NCBI GenBank assembly: GCA_964034945.1
Contig: OZ035960.1
Location: 50,032,706 to 50,096,705, forward strand
Reading direction: 5' to 3'
Origin: Chrysopilus asiliformis
Lineage: Eukaryota; Arthropoda; Insecta; Diptera; Rhagionidae
Length of the DNA stretch: 64,000 nucleotides
This document shows positions 31,506 through 43,111 of this stretch, piece by piece (within the stretch, counting starts at the first letter, position 1; each line of letters starts with the position of its first letter). The position numbers and the translations under genes were made by a program. Under the pieces are notes generated by a model. The model searched no databases. It saw only the letters and a program-made list of their open reading frames with translations, and had not been told where the DNA came from.

Positions 31506-31689
31506 TTTTAAAAAGGCTTAAGGGGGCTCAGATCTGGCTATTTTACTCTATAAGTTTACATGTTTAAAATTATTGAACTAACTTTTAACCTTTAATTATG
31601 GACATGATTTTATTTTCTCACTACTGTTTAAATTGGCCTGTAACTTTTAAAAGAAATCATAATTTTAGATCTACTTTTTGTTATCCGCA

Positions 31690-32225
31690 GCCTCCAAAAA
31701 TATGTAAGGATGACGCGCAACATACTCCGGGACATGCTTCACCGTAACTTCTGCTACGGTAGCCCCGGAGTTTGCCCGCCTGTGTTATGGCCTGGCATGC
31801 TGGTCTTAGGCCGGACTTTTGCTCGTCGAAGTGGTGATGGTCCAGGCAGACTAAAGTTACTATGATTTTATGGACAACCTCTTTAATAATTCAAAAAAAA
31901 ACTTTTCATAAGCAAAAAATATTTTCAAAATTCAATATAATTCGCACCGACTCTATCTAATGTTGTTATTCATTGCATCAAAATGGTGCCTCATAAACAC
32001 AAACTGATAATAACAATAAATATAAATCGAGTGACATATGTTTCTTGAATCAAATTGGTGCATCATCAAGCATATTAGGCTCATCTAGTCGATTCAACCA
32101 ATCATAATTTTGTTTAGGATAGATGGGACTCTCCCCCATTGGCATAAAACAGATGGCTGCTAAAAGGACTCGTCCATCTCGCCCAACTCATACGTTTACA
32201 TGCGAAGTGGTTTCGTGAACATAAC
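31690..32225. other. No recognisable gene
   Basis: No supported ORF or paired ends. Confidence 0.35.
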
Positions 32226-32233
32226 GAACTTAA

Positions 32234-32481
32234 CCCATTAGTGCTCAGACCTTTTCAGGATTGATATTTTGATAAAATAGTTTTACTGTTCGTAGGACCA
32301 AAAAAAAAATTTATTTTTTGCTGCGCGTTACTTTATGAATGAGAAAAACTTTTGGATATCTCATAATATAAATAAATGATAAATAAATGAAATAAATAAA
32401 TAAATGATAAATTTTAATATAAATAAATGACAAAAAATGCGGTTTTTGGGTTACATATATGTAACAGTGGGCATTAATGGG
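32234..32481. mobile_element. TTAA-site MITE (piggyBac-like), 248 bp
   Basis: TIRs CCCATTAGTGCTCA and, inverted, CCCATTAATGCCCA, flanked by TTAA (32230-32233, 32482-32485). No coding sequence. Confidence 0.8.
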
Positions 32482-32761
32482 TTAATATATGCAATATGAG
32501 TTCCGATTCCAGTGCGAAATGCAGATAATATTAGACAAATGTATCTAAAGTGTCATAAGATTTTCGGGTGGTTGGATTGCCTGGTTTAGATATGCATCAA
32601 CCCAGGAACCTATTTGTCACTTTATGACCAGACTAGCAAGTAGCTACACGTGTATTTAGTAATGAATGTAAATCTATTCCTCTCGAACACGATTTTGATT
32701 CGAATGAGCCTAACGTAAACTTAGATTTTATTACGCTTTTTGGGAATATATGAAAAATAAT

Positions 32762-32960
32762 AACATATTCAAAAATATTGAAAAAAAAAGTTTAAAAGCT
32801 TTTGTTTAAAAAAATGTATAATAATAAATAAAAAAAAATTTTTAAGTTGTGTATCAGAAATAAAAGCGAAATAAGCATTTATTTCAATTTATTTTTTATG
32901 ATTTTGTCTCGTTTTTATTTCTGAGACACAGTTTCAAAAGAACTTTGAATCGCTTTTACT
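32762..32960. repeat. Diverged hairpin related to 30778-31040
   Basis: Arms carry gtgtatcagaaataaaagcga and, inverted, gtgtctcagaaataaaaacga. The same phrase occurs once at ~13644. Similar in layout to the hairpin at 30.8 kb (poly-A/T shoulders, gtgtatca core). Confidence 0.6.
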
Positions 32961-34340
32961 TATTTTTTGTAGTAATTTCGTGATGAAGAAGGATCTGCTT
33001 TTGGTGTTATAGGTATTAAAATCACTTCAAAAACCAAAATCATAACAGAGCCTCGCACGTCCCCGGGACATATAACTATCGACTCCATTCGATGAGCCTG
33101 CAATATGCCAATATGTGTAGGAGTGTATATTCGTGTGTGTGCACAAATTTGTAAGATTAACTTCTATCAGAAAGCTTCAACCGATTTTGGTGCGATTGTT
33201 AGCTTCTGAATGCTATTATCGAACTGCGATTTTGAAAAATTCAAGTTGGAGTCATGCAATCAATTGAGATTTAAAAAACAAATGAATTTTGATGCATGAG
33301 AAAGTTATATATTCCAAAAAATTTTTGTTCAATGAATTTTTTTTTTAAATGTACCGTTTTCGAGAAAATTCCATAAATGTTTTCCATTTTAATGAGGGAG
33401 GAAAAGGAGTTTAATTTTGATTCAACTTTTGGTAAAAGCCTGTTCTGTGCCAAATTTCAACTTTCTGGCTCAATTATAAAGTCCTGTTTAACTGAGCAAG
33501 ACCCAATGACCCCAAATTCATCAGAATTTTAACTTAAGTAAAGCCCAAATACTTGAAAAAAGGTAATAAAACGAAAGGGCCCAATTTTACACGAATGAGA
33601 ATCAACATACGTATATATTTCGTATTTGTAGATTCAGGACAATTTCGAATTATAGAGAAATGTGATGCGACGAACGACGAACCATAAGTACGAATTATGG
33701 GCAAAACACGAGAGACTCATCGTAAGGACTCTATGCTTCCTCCATCAAGGATACCGCTGGAGCTTTAGACAGTAAATTGAATGTAGCTTCATGTATGCCT
33801 ATGTGATGCGATATGTGGCTATAAATTAAGGACATTTATTGTATAGCAAGTTGTTTAAGGACATCTGCTTGTCTCTGCTTAATTGGTATTAACTGCTTAA
33901 TTTATAGTTAAAGGCATGTGATTTGTTAAGAAAGTAACTGAACATTGTGCCATAAACAAACACCACATGCTAAGGTACATTCCATATTAAGGCGCTACAT
34001 CCGACAATATACCCTAGTTATGTATAAAATAGGTCCTTATACTCGACCAAGGATTCGTGCTTCTTCATTGAAATCATATAGAGATTTATAAACAATATTT
34101 AGCAAATCTAATGTATATATGTATTTTAATGTTGTATTCATGTTGCCAAAAAGTCTTTCGGTATTTTTCTAAAAGGGCCATGCCACTGTATCTACAAGTA
34201 ATATGATTTTACCTTTCAGTTAGAAATACAGGCATTTCCAATGAATATATGAATGTCTTATATTTAGGCATCTTTAATCAGGGGAAGTCTGAAAAATAAA
34301 TGTCATTCGATTTTGGAAAATCATAAAGTAAAGATTATTA
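32961..34340. other. No recognisable gene
   Basis: Short ORFs only. The stretch 33290-33480 has wording like family E (tttcgagaaaa, caaatttcaactttctggctcaa) and may be a decayed relative. Confidence 0.35.
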
Positions 34341-34342
34341 AT

Positions 34343-35270
34343 TATAACTAGAGTCACTATACGTCCCGCATTTAGGTATGCTGTCGAGGCGCCAATGAAA
34401 CTACATTTTTGTCCCACAGCGATGTTGTTTTATGATCAGTATACTCTGTCAAATCATCATGAATAGACTCACGCTTGGACAACGCTGCCAAATTATCCAA
34501 AACTTTGAAAATCAGTCGTATATTCGCGCCACTTATAAGCGACGTTTTTTTAGCAAAATTTTGTTCAGCAATGAAGCTTATTTTTGCAAAATTGCCGTAT
34601 ATGGAGTGAGACCAATCCACAAGAGATCCTACAGACTCCATTACATCCAGAAAAATGCACCGTTTGGTGCGGTTTACACGCTAGTGGCATCAGTGGGCCT
34701 TATTTCTTCAAAAATGAGGCCGGAGCTCGCGTTACGGTCAATGGAGATCGTTACCGCACCATGATCAATGATTTTTTGTTTGAAAATATGGATGACATTG
34801 ATCCGGACGAGATGTGGTTTCAACAGGATGGCGCTACGTGCAGGATGGCGCTACGTGCAACCATCGACTTATTGAAATCAAAATTTGGCGATAACTTGAT
34901 TTCGACAAATGGACCTGTCAATTGGCCTCCAAGATCTTGCGATTCGACACCTCTCGATTATTTCCTGTGGGGCTACGTGAAGTCACTGGTTTATGCTGAT
35001 AAACCAGCAACAATTGTCGCCTTGGAGGCCAACATTGTTCGTGTTATTCGTTACATACGGCCAGCAGTGCTCGAAAAAGTGGCCCAAAATTGGACGTCCA
35101 GAATGCGCTTCGTCAAGAACAGCCGCGGTGATGCCCGAAAAAATTTTCAAATGTTAATCCCATGTATTGATCTTTCGAAGAAATAAAAAAATTCGATTAA
35201 AATTTAATTTTTTGTGTTACTTTTTAAAATTTGAAGTTCTATCGGGCTTAAAAAACACCCTTTATGAACG
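34343..35270 (+). mobile_element. Broken DD41D-type mariner
   Basis: Contains the transposase pseudogene and a right end gttctatcgggcttaaaaaacaccct (35238-35263) of TIR type. I could not find the matching left TIR. Just upstream, ctagagtcactatacgtcccgc looks like the start of another element, so the left end was probably replaced. Confidence 0.55.
34450..35186 (+). pseudogene. DD41D-type mariner transposase pseudogene
   Basis: MNRLTLGQRCQIIQNFENQS (DNA-binding start, from ATG 34459) jumps within about 30 residues to FSKILFSNEAYF. A frameshift before NCRIW then leads into the catalytic half: QQDGATC, NWPPRS, STPLDYFLWGYVKSLVYADK. The expected first Asp is replaced by Asn (SNEAYF instead of S/TDEA-F). 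A short tandem duplication (caggatggcgctacgtg, ~34828-34857) has altered the residues after the second Asp. Deletion, frameshift and lost catalytic residue make it inactive. Confidence 0.75.
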
Positions 35271-35689
35271 CTAAGAAAACAAAATTGAGAAAAAGATAAC
35301 TGTTATTAATAGTGCTCCGCAACCTTTATTTGCATGCGGCACACCAATTTTTTTTTCTGGAAATCCGGGGCACACCACAAACGAAAATATAAAAAAAATT
35401 GTGTGTAAAACATTTATAATGAAAAAAATTTAAAAAAATCCTGAAAATATTATTAAATAGCTTATTGAAATGTTTACCGCGGCACACCTAATATCATTTC
35501 CCGGCACACCAGTGTGCCGCGGCACTCTGGTTGCGGAGCACTGGTTTATAAGATAGGGGAAAAGTTGATAAAACCCTGTTCTGACCAAAAAACTTACAAA
35601 CTAAGAACTTAACTAAACGTCAATAAACGCTTTTTTACTTAAGCATAATTAAGGTTTTATGTTAAGATTGACCTAACTAGAATATTTCT

Positions 35690-36630
35690 GAAACTAGCAA
35701 TCGAAGATGTCAATTTAATATTAACCAACTCGATATTAGAAGAAATTTCCAAAACCTTGTAATTATTATGCAGTAATTTCATTGAGAAGAGAGCATCATT
35801 TTTATAATTTTGTTTTATTTTATTTGTAGTTTTTTAAAATGGGTTGTTGCACAACTATTCCACGCATTTGCACCATAAAGTAAAACAGGTTGAAAAATTA
35901 ACTTGAAAATTAAAATTTTGTTGTCTGTAGATACTGTTTATTAGCGGATATAATGCTTTGATCATGGTGGAACATTTTTGACAATATAGTCTGTATTGTC
36001 TTTAAATGTCAATTTTTTTCTGATTTGACACCCAAATATCTAATACTATTTTGGTTCCATGATACTTCTTGGTTATTGAGGATGAGGTATCGTGGTGGCA
36101 AGGACAGGCTTTGCGTTTTTTAATGAAAAAAGTGCCTCGGTATTTGTGGAATTGATGTTAATTTTCCATTTAAGAAAATATTTTTTGATATAGTTAAAAG
36201 ATTTTTCGCGCCTGCTTATAATTTTACAGGACAATTCGAGGTGGACAATATTGCCGTATCGTCAGCAAAAATACATATTTTACATTCTTCTAAATTTGAA
36301 AAATCACTTGTAATAATATTATACAGTGTAGGACTTAGTGATGAACCCTGAGGGACTCCAGCTGAAAGTGTGAAGTGTTGAGATTTAGTCCCATTAATGT
36401 CTACGTAGGAAACTCTATCAGACAGGAAGCTTTTAATAATTTTCATAAGGTAGATTGGAAATTTGAAGATAACCTTTTTATGGTTGAGCCCGTAGTGCCA
36501 AACAGAATCAAAAGTCTTTTCTTTTATCTAAAGCTATCATGCCAGTGGATTTCTCATGTTTGAAACCTTCTCTGACGAGGATCCTAACAATCTAATGGCT
36601 TGTGGAATCGTCTATTAATTTCCACTTCGC
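35690..36630 (-). pseudogene. Jockey-like non-LTR retrotransposon reverse transcriptase relic
   Basis: On the minus strand, in shifting frames: REGFKHEKSTGMIALD, then TFDSVWHYGLNHKK, then an open stretch 36446-36216 with SQHFTLSAGVPQGSSLSPTL and ICIFADDTAILS. After that come decayed pieces like MIKALYPLINR and CFTLWCKCVE. The order (FDSVWH, AGVPQGS, FADD, late thumb region) is that of jockey-clade RT. Several frameshifts and stops; the RT core is all that remains. Confidence 0.8.
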
Positions 36631-36957
36631 CTTTTAACAATTCGGTATTCTGAATTACCAGGTGAAATCTAGTACATACTTAATACAAATCTATTACAAA
36701 ATAAGAGAAATTTGAATCTCAAAAAGTTCAAGCAAGGGTTTTTGTACTACAAACAATATAAAGTATTCTCTAAATCTAAGTGTTGTGCTTTAGCATTTTT
36801 TTGCACTTTCGATTACATATAAAATTTCACACATAAATTTCACATATAAAACTTACAGCTTCTCTCTGTCTGGCAGTTACCATAATTTTTTCTAGCAATA
36901 TACGCGTAGAATGCAATTTGAATTAGTTTATTTAATTTTTTTAATAACCGCACTTAT
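36631..36957. other. No recognisable gene
   Basis: AT-rich spacer, nothing supported. Confidence 0.35.
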
Positions 36958-37440
36958 TGTTTCTACTTTGATCATATAAGAACTTATAGAAACTTTTAAG
37001 TAAATTTCAAAGATTTGAGTGTTTATTCTTTGTCGTTAATTTATGAAATATTGATTTAAGATTTGCCCAGTTTTGACCAACTTTATGGAGACTTTTTCGT
37101 ATATCACTGACATTACTATTACATTTAGACATATCCATGGTAATGAGTTGAGATATCAAAATTGATAAAGGAAATAACTTGAAGAAAGTGGTAATTAAAA
37201 AGGTCTGATGTGGACAGCATATGACTTTCTTATAAAAAATATAAGTTTGTGCACTACTATAACTAGAGTGACCATAGGTCCCAGTTTGGGCGGGAAAGTC
37301 CCGGAATCGGGAACAAAACTTTTGTCCCGGATCTTTCAATTAAATGTTATAATAACGATTTTCCACGAATTGCGTAAAAATTTCGCCTATGGCGCCGGTT
37401 TTGCAATTTCCGTTTCCATTGTTTATGGAATGTAAAAAGC
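36958..37440 (+). repeat. Family C repeat copy 2
   Basis: High similarity to 17225-17715. Contains ctagagtgaccataggtccc followed by gggcgggaaagtcccggaat, a form seen at ends of hAT-type elements; no opposite end found nearby. Confidence 0.65.
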
Positions 37441-37539
37441 GCCGAAAATGAAGTTAATTTTCGCTTGGGACTGTGTAGCTCTTGATTTAAATCCTTGTGC
37501 CACACTTTTTGTTTAAAAAATTTCTGTTCGTTTTACGTA

Positions 37540-37823
37540 TCCTAAATGACTCTAGAACACGTGGGGGAAGGGTACCCCCCATACGAACGAAAACGATTTT
37601 TGCGAATATCTCAAAAACGGTGCTTATCAAAAAACTGCGAGAACAAAAGTTATTTAGGATATGATTCCACATAAAACTCCCGTACATCAAAATCCGATTG
37701 GAATAAATTTAAAAAAATCTTATTGAAAAGTTTGACTTCAAAGTCAAAAGTTTGATTTCAATGTCACCATACGGGTTTTCAATAATTGCCAGATTGGCAA
37801 TTATAGCTTTTGTTATGTTTTTT
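37540..37823 (+). mobile_element. Family A repeat copy 4, 5'-truncated
   Basis: Only the right half remains (ggtaccccccatacgaacga, aactcccgtacatcaaaatcc, caccatacggg, hairpin ttgccagattggcaa, tatagcttttgttatg). Confidence 0.7.
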
Positions 37824-38024
37824 TTAATATTTCTTTTAAAATCTTTAAGCAAATAATATTTCCGTTAATTTAAATTTTGCTATTTATGTTTATACAGTTG
37901 TGATTAAGAACTTTGTGCGGTAACACCCACGATACCAGAAAATATTCTTTGTGCTTTTAAATATAATACGAGTTTCTATGAATACCATCGATTAATATAT
38001 GTTTTTAGGCTTTCGCGGTTAGTA

Positions 38025-38604
38025 TCGGGTCTTTCAATAAGGACATAACAATTTTGTATTTAAATAAAACACAGAATAATTGAGATATCGGGCTGAAATT
38101 TATTCCAGGTGTAGTGGATATGTTACATTTAAGTATGAAATTCGATGTCGTTCATATCGCCACCGCGAGCACGTTTGATGATTGATTCTTTGGAGCCAAT
38201 TTTCCACCACTCTTCCACACATATCGGCCGGAACGTTGGCAATTTCGCGTTCGATATTGTTCCTGAGCTCCTCTAACGTTGTTGGCTTGTTGGCATAAAC
38301 CAGCTACTTAACATAACCCCATAAAAAGAAATCCAACGGCGTTAAATCGCATGCGCGAGGTGGCCATTCGACCGGACCATCATTTCATTCATCATTTCAT
38401 TTCATCATTTTCATTATCATTTCATCGGACTCAGAATTTCGGTAGTAAGTTTTAATAATTTCCAAACCTTGCTCGTTCGTGAACTTCACCATGATAAAAA
38501 TGTAAACCTTGACTGACGTTTTAGCATTGCCAGATCATAAAAAAAGTTTTAGGGTGCGTTTTTATTAAAATACAAAATTGTTATGTCCTTGTTGAAAGAC
38601 CCTT
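38025..38604 (-). mobile_element. MITE derived from a DD41D mariner, copy 2
   Basis: Inverted copy of 18561-19138, 580 bp, with the same TIRs (GGGTCTTTCAATAAGG / GGGTCTTTCAACAAGG), the same internal-deletion junction, and TA on both sides (38023-38024, 38605-38606). Differences are scattered substitutions and small indels. Confidence 0.85.
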
Positions 38605-38631
38605 TATATAAGCATGAGTAACAGTTTTCCG

Positions 38632-38712
38632 GTTTATACCACGTATTATTTAAATACTTACCTCTGCTCGACGTTTCGGTCAAGCTTTGTTCTCCATGGT
38701 CACAAGCAGGTC
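38632..38712 (-). other. Possible Penelope-type terminal fragment with hammerhead-like motif
   Basis: The minus strand reads ccatggagaac..gcttgaccgaaacgtcgagc. A stem-forming segment followed by CGAAACGTCGA resembles the hammerhead ribozyme motif found in Penelope-like element ends. The CUGAUGA box is not intact here. Weak. Confidence 0.3.
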
Positions 38713-40990
38713 AGAAAAATATGAATTTCCATAGAAATCACGAAAATCGATTAAAGTGCATAATAAATAGAAAAAAATATATCTTAAATACCTTAAACTG
38801 TATTTCTTTGTCACGTAAAATCACAAAGACGACACATAACATTTTGTATTCATTATGCAATCAAAACCATCCCAACAACCCGGTCTACACACATCTATGA
38901 AATAAAGGATACATAACCAAAATCAAAGTTTACCCAACAGGATACTAACTTGCTGCCTCCTGTCAAAGTTGATGTGTCGGCTGACTACTCCTTATTTACT
39001 CTATTCTCGTCCTCATCTTTTCATAATTACGCAAAAGCCTTTTAGGCAATAATCTTTTATGTGACGGAAACCTTGATATACATTTTGGGACAACAACTAG
39101 CCAATTTCATCATTCAAGCATTCATTTTATAAAACTTTGTTTGTTCAGTTTGCCAGTAACTGCAGGACATTTGCATTGATGATCTAAGGTAGTAGCATTT
39201 ACTTTCCCAACAATGTTATATGCCTTTAGGAATTGATTCTAAATTAAGATAAAGCATTTTAAGAGCTTTCAGTTGTGTTTAAAACTCAACTATGCTCAGC
39301 TATGGCACTCTATGTCCTGTTATATGCTCGTGTTCTGGCAATTTTCGCATAACAAACAATATTTCACCTTACGTCACCCTTGAGTGCCACTTGGCCGTCC
39401 TATAAAAATCTCATTACCTTCGATCGTATACAGAACCAAAAAAAAAAAACTGAATTTCCACTGGAATCAGTTACAATATATATAAAGTGGAAGTGGTTGT
39501 TGATGGCACAGCATAATATAGAATACCGCGAAATTATGGCGAGGGTATACACATTGGTGGATGGTTTTGAAGGTTATATTCGGAGATTTCACGCTCAGTT
39601 TCAACCATCAACCCACCTATAGCCAAGGTGAAATACAAGCAAAGGTAAATTGAGTGTATAGTTGTTTGGTTACGAAGCTGCCATCAGGAATCATCCCTCT
39701 TGGAAATTTATTAAAATTGAAAAAAATAAGAAGCACCGCATCGTCCGCGAGGGATATCCGAAGACAACAGCAACTCACCCAAAAAGCAATATTCTGAAAA
39801 CTTAACACCGCATATTATACATAGCATTTGTTGTTGTACCAAAGTAATGGTAAAATCGGGATATTTTTTTCATTCTCCTATACCCACTTCCAATCAGCAA
39901 CTGCCACCCTAGTTAACCATATTCGGTTCAAAACCGAAAATCTTTCCTAGTGTTGCTATTCACCCCTTGAGCATCAGTATAGGACAGTCCAACAACTTAC
40001 AATTGAGATCCACTTTGCCCTTTCGACCAACAACCTTCCTAGCTAGCGCCAAAAAAAATCACACAATACTCCAATGCCGACGACCATTTTTTAGTAAAGG
40101 GAAACACCGGAAATATTTAAATTTATTTTTATTAACCAATAAATTCGTGTATTTAAGGAAGCCCTAGATTAAGTTTTTCGGTCGGCTAGAGGGCCTCCTC
40201 CATCGTATTTCTTAATTTTTATTTGGGGAAAACTTTTAATTAAAGTTTACGCGCGCGTCGGGCTCCATATTGCTTTTATACTACACAACCACTACACTGT
40301 ACTTTATATCACTACTATACGCTGGTTTATTCTTATGCTGTTGCCATTTTTTTTTCCTTTTCCTATTCCTATTTGTACAATTTTACTGGGTCCAGTTGAC
40401 TGGGTTCATTGGGTTTTACGTCTATATAAAGGCACATCATATATACTAGGACTAAACAAGAATACTTATTTGCTAACAACCGAAACAAAACCAAAATGAC
40501 AATATTTAAGTTTAAACGAATAAAGTTAAGGAGCTGAGAAAACAGTATTACCGACTTAAGAAAGGCCGGTTGAAGAGAAAAAAAGAACTCTTTCAGATTT
40601 TTATGCAAAAGCTCACCTAGGATTTTAACTTTTTTATTAGTTTTATCAGTGCATATACTTTACATACTTTACATAAACAGACCTCGGATTTTAATTAAAT
40701 CTCACATTTTATGTTTTAGTTTCAGTGGATTTCCAATTGCGTCTCTGTAAAATTTCTAAAAAAAAACTTTTGCTTAAAATTAAAAAATCGGGCATTGCTG
40801 GAAATCAGACGAAAGTTCATAATTATACTTTTCATTTTCAAGATAATCTCATTTACAATTATTTTGCTTTTTACAGAATACCATTTTTTGTAGATATTTT
40901 AATTGAAATTCCTTCAGTTTATCAATGTTCTCATATGTTTGAAAATTAGCGAATGATTGCACAAGAGTGAAAGAAACCAAAATGCAAACA
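38713..40990. other. No recognisable gene
   Basis: Only short ORFs without recognisable domains. Confidence 0.35.
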
Positions 40991-41104
40991 CCCTATTGCC
41001 CCCCTAAATAGGGTGGTAATATGTCCCGGATTAACCGGGACTGTAACGGGTTTTGGTATTTTATATCGGCAGGCTTCCTAGAAACTAAATTTTTGCCTAA
41101 CTAA

Positions 41105-41263
41105 AGCCTAATTCAGACTAACGATTACGATTACGATTGAGCTTGCTCGGCCAATGAGATTAAAGCTTTCATGTCTTCATGCCATGAGATCTTTGATCTC
41201 ATTGGTCGAGAAGCTTCAATCGTAATCACAATCGTAATCGCAATCGTTAGTCTGAATTGGGCT
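41105..41263. mobile_element. Palindromic MITE, 159 bp
   Basis: Ends AGCCTAATTCAGACTAACGA and, inverted, AGCCCAATTCAGACTAACGA, continuing through attacgattacgattg. Almost the whole element folds back on itself. Flanked by TAA (41102-41104, 41264-41266), which fits a PIF/Harbinger-type target. Confidence 0.75.
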
Positions 41264-41854
41264 TAATTCTATTTTGTCTAATAATTCATTTGACCCTAAA
41301 AAAATCTTCCTCCAAAATATGCAAAATATATATATTATGAAAGATTTCCTAAACCAATTTGATCTTCTATGAAACCGTTCATAAATACTGTGAACATGAA
41401 TTCATAAATGAGGTGTTAAAAGCTAGAGTGGACCAACCTACATGTCGAAATCGTGAATTTTTTTGTTTTTGAATCACTATTGCGAGAGAGTTTTTAGATA
41501 AAAATGTTTGGATGCCCAAAAGAACATTTCAACATTGAGTAATAAAGTCCACAGAAATTTTTTTTCCAAAAATTTACAGTCAATAATAGTACAAAAGTGG
41601 AAAAGCTTCAAAAACTCGATTATGTGGCTTGGTCCACTCTAGATTTTAACGCCTCAAATATCAAATTAGGAAATCGCCACCGTAATTTGTATCGTCTTCA
41701 CCAAGATGTGGTCTACTTACCCGCTGGATACATCTACAAAATAATATGATATCATTTTGTTAATCGTATATCTGCAGTTTTGAAAATCCAATTAAAAACT
41801 ATTGCACTATTATTTCATAAAACGAATTAAAAAAATTCAGTTTTAGAAATCATA

Positions 41855-42415
41855 TTTATACCCGTATGGTGAAACCAAAGGGTATATTAACTTTGCCTTA
41901 CCGTTTGTAACGCCAAGATCCCGTCATCGCACAAAAAAATGAATTACACCAGTGTGTTTAGAATGATAAAAAAAATTGAATTTTGCATGTCCGTCCGTCC
42001 GTCCGTCTGTCTGTCTGTCTGTCCGTCTATGGCGCGGATTGCGGGCGCACGGATTGAGCTAGAGACTTGAAATTTTGCGTGGATCCGTTTTTCGTAAAAT
42101 GCGAGGCTAAGTTCGTTAATGGGCAAAAATGGACCATTAGGGGGGATACCCCCCATACGAACGAAAACGTTTTTTGCGAATATCTGAAAAACGGTACATC
42201 TTATCAAAAAAGTGCAAGAACAAAAGTTATTTAGGATATAATTCTACATAAAACTCCCATACATCAAAATCCGATTGGAATAAATTTTAAAAAATCTTAT
42301 TGGAAAGTTTGACTTCAAAGTGGAATTTTGGTATAACTGTTCGAATTTTGATACGAATATCACCATACGGGTCTCCAATGATTGCCAGATTGGCAATTAT
42401 AGCTTTTGTTATGTT
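41855..42415 (+). mobile_element. Family A repeat copy 5 (INE-1/DINE-like)
   Basis: Complete: tttatacccgtatggtg start, short GTCC/GTCT array 41990-42028, inverse motif caccatacgggt, hairpin attgccagattggcaat, tatagcttttgttatg. Confidence 0.75.
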
Positions 42416-42511
42416 TTTATTGAGAAATTAGTTTTTAGATTTTTTTTTTAAAAAACACTTTTTTACAAAATATATAGAAAATGAATCACTTAATATTGTT
42501 TGTTTTTTGAA

Positions 42512-43111
42512 TCTATATATAGATATAAAAATTCATGTTTGTTGTTCTGTTGGTTGGTCTGTTTGTCTGGATTACAAAACTCAAAATCTACTGGACCGAT
42601 TTTTACGCGGTTTTTTGCAAAATGATCTGCGTTGCCAGAAGCAGGTTTTTAGCTATGTTAGATTTTCAAAATTCGAAACTGAAGGTCCTGTAAGGATAAC
42701 GCAAATATCATTTTTCCCCGGAAAAATTGTCATTATGGGGTTTTAGGGTCGCTGATCACGAATTCGGTATTCGATTTTCAAAATTTTAAACGAAAGGTCC
42801 TGAAAGGATATCGCAAATATCCTTTTTTCGAGGAAAATCAGCATTAGGAAGTTTCCGGGGTCGCTGATCGCGTATCCGGTGTTGGAATTTCAAAATTCGA
42901 AACGGAAGGTCCTGTAAGGATAACACAAATATCCTTTTTCTCGGAAAAAATTGGCATAAGGGCGTTTCCGGGGTCGCGAATCCGGTGTTAGAATTTTTAA
43001 AATTCTAAACGGAAGGATAACGTTTTCCCTAGATTTTTAAGTTATTTATGGTTTTTTGACATTCTAAAATTTATACAAAAAACTTTAAGCTGGCAACGAA
43101 GCGTCTGCTAG
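42512..43111 (+). mobile_element. Non-autonomous Helitron-like element, 600 bp
   Basis: Begins TCTATATATAG after an A and ends ..gcgtctgCTAG before a T, matching Helitron rules (5' TC, 3' CTRR, insertion between A and T). The 3' end tggcaacgaagcgtctgctagt is like those of insect non-autonomous Helitrons. The interior (42658-43030) is three and a half tandem units of ~110 bp (..ggtcctgtaaggataacgc..). That unit is the inverse of the unit in family B. Confidence 0.75.

Larger units (their letters stand above)
30184..31550. mobile_element. TA-site MITE copy 1, enlarged by two nested insertions
   Basis: Ends TAGGGTAAAGTAtCCAGATC and, inverted, TAGAGTAAAATAgCCAGATC, both continuing TGAGCCCC, flanked by TA. 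A ~400 bp copy without the insertions is at 51334-51736. Compared with it, this copy carries a 218 bp TTAA MITE and a ~735 bp hairpin plus family B insertion. The related locus at 5955 lacks the whole element. Confidence 0.85.

Noticed and set aside
41944..42207. MIRCTVF..-type ORFs in family A copies (also 10434, 12832 and 46649)
   Set aside because: Conserved only because the repeats are copies of each other; frames break between copies and include the microsatellite.
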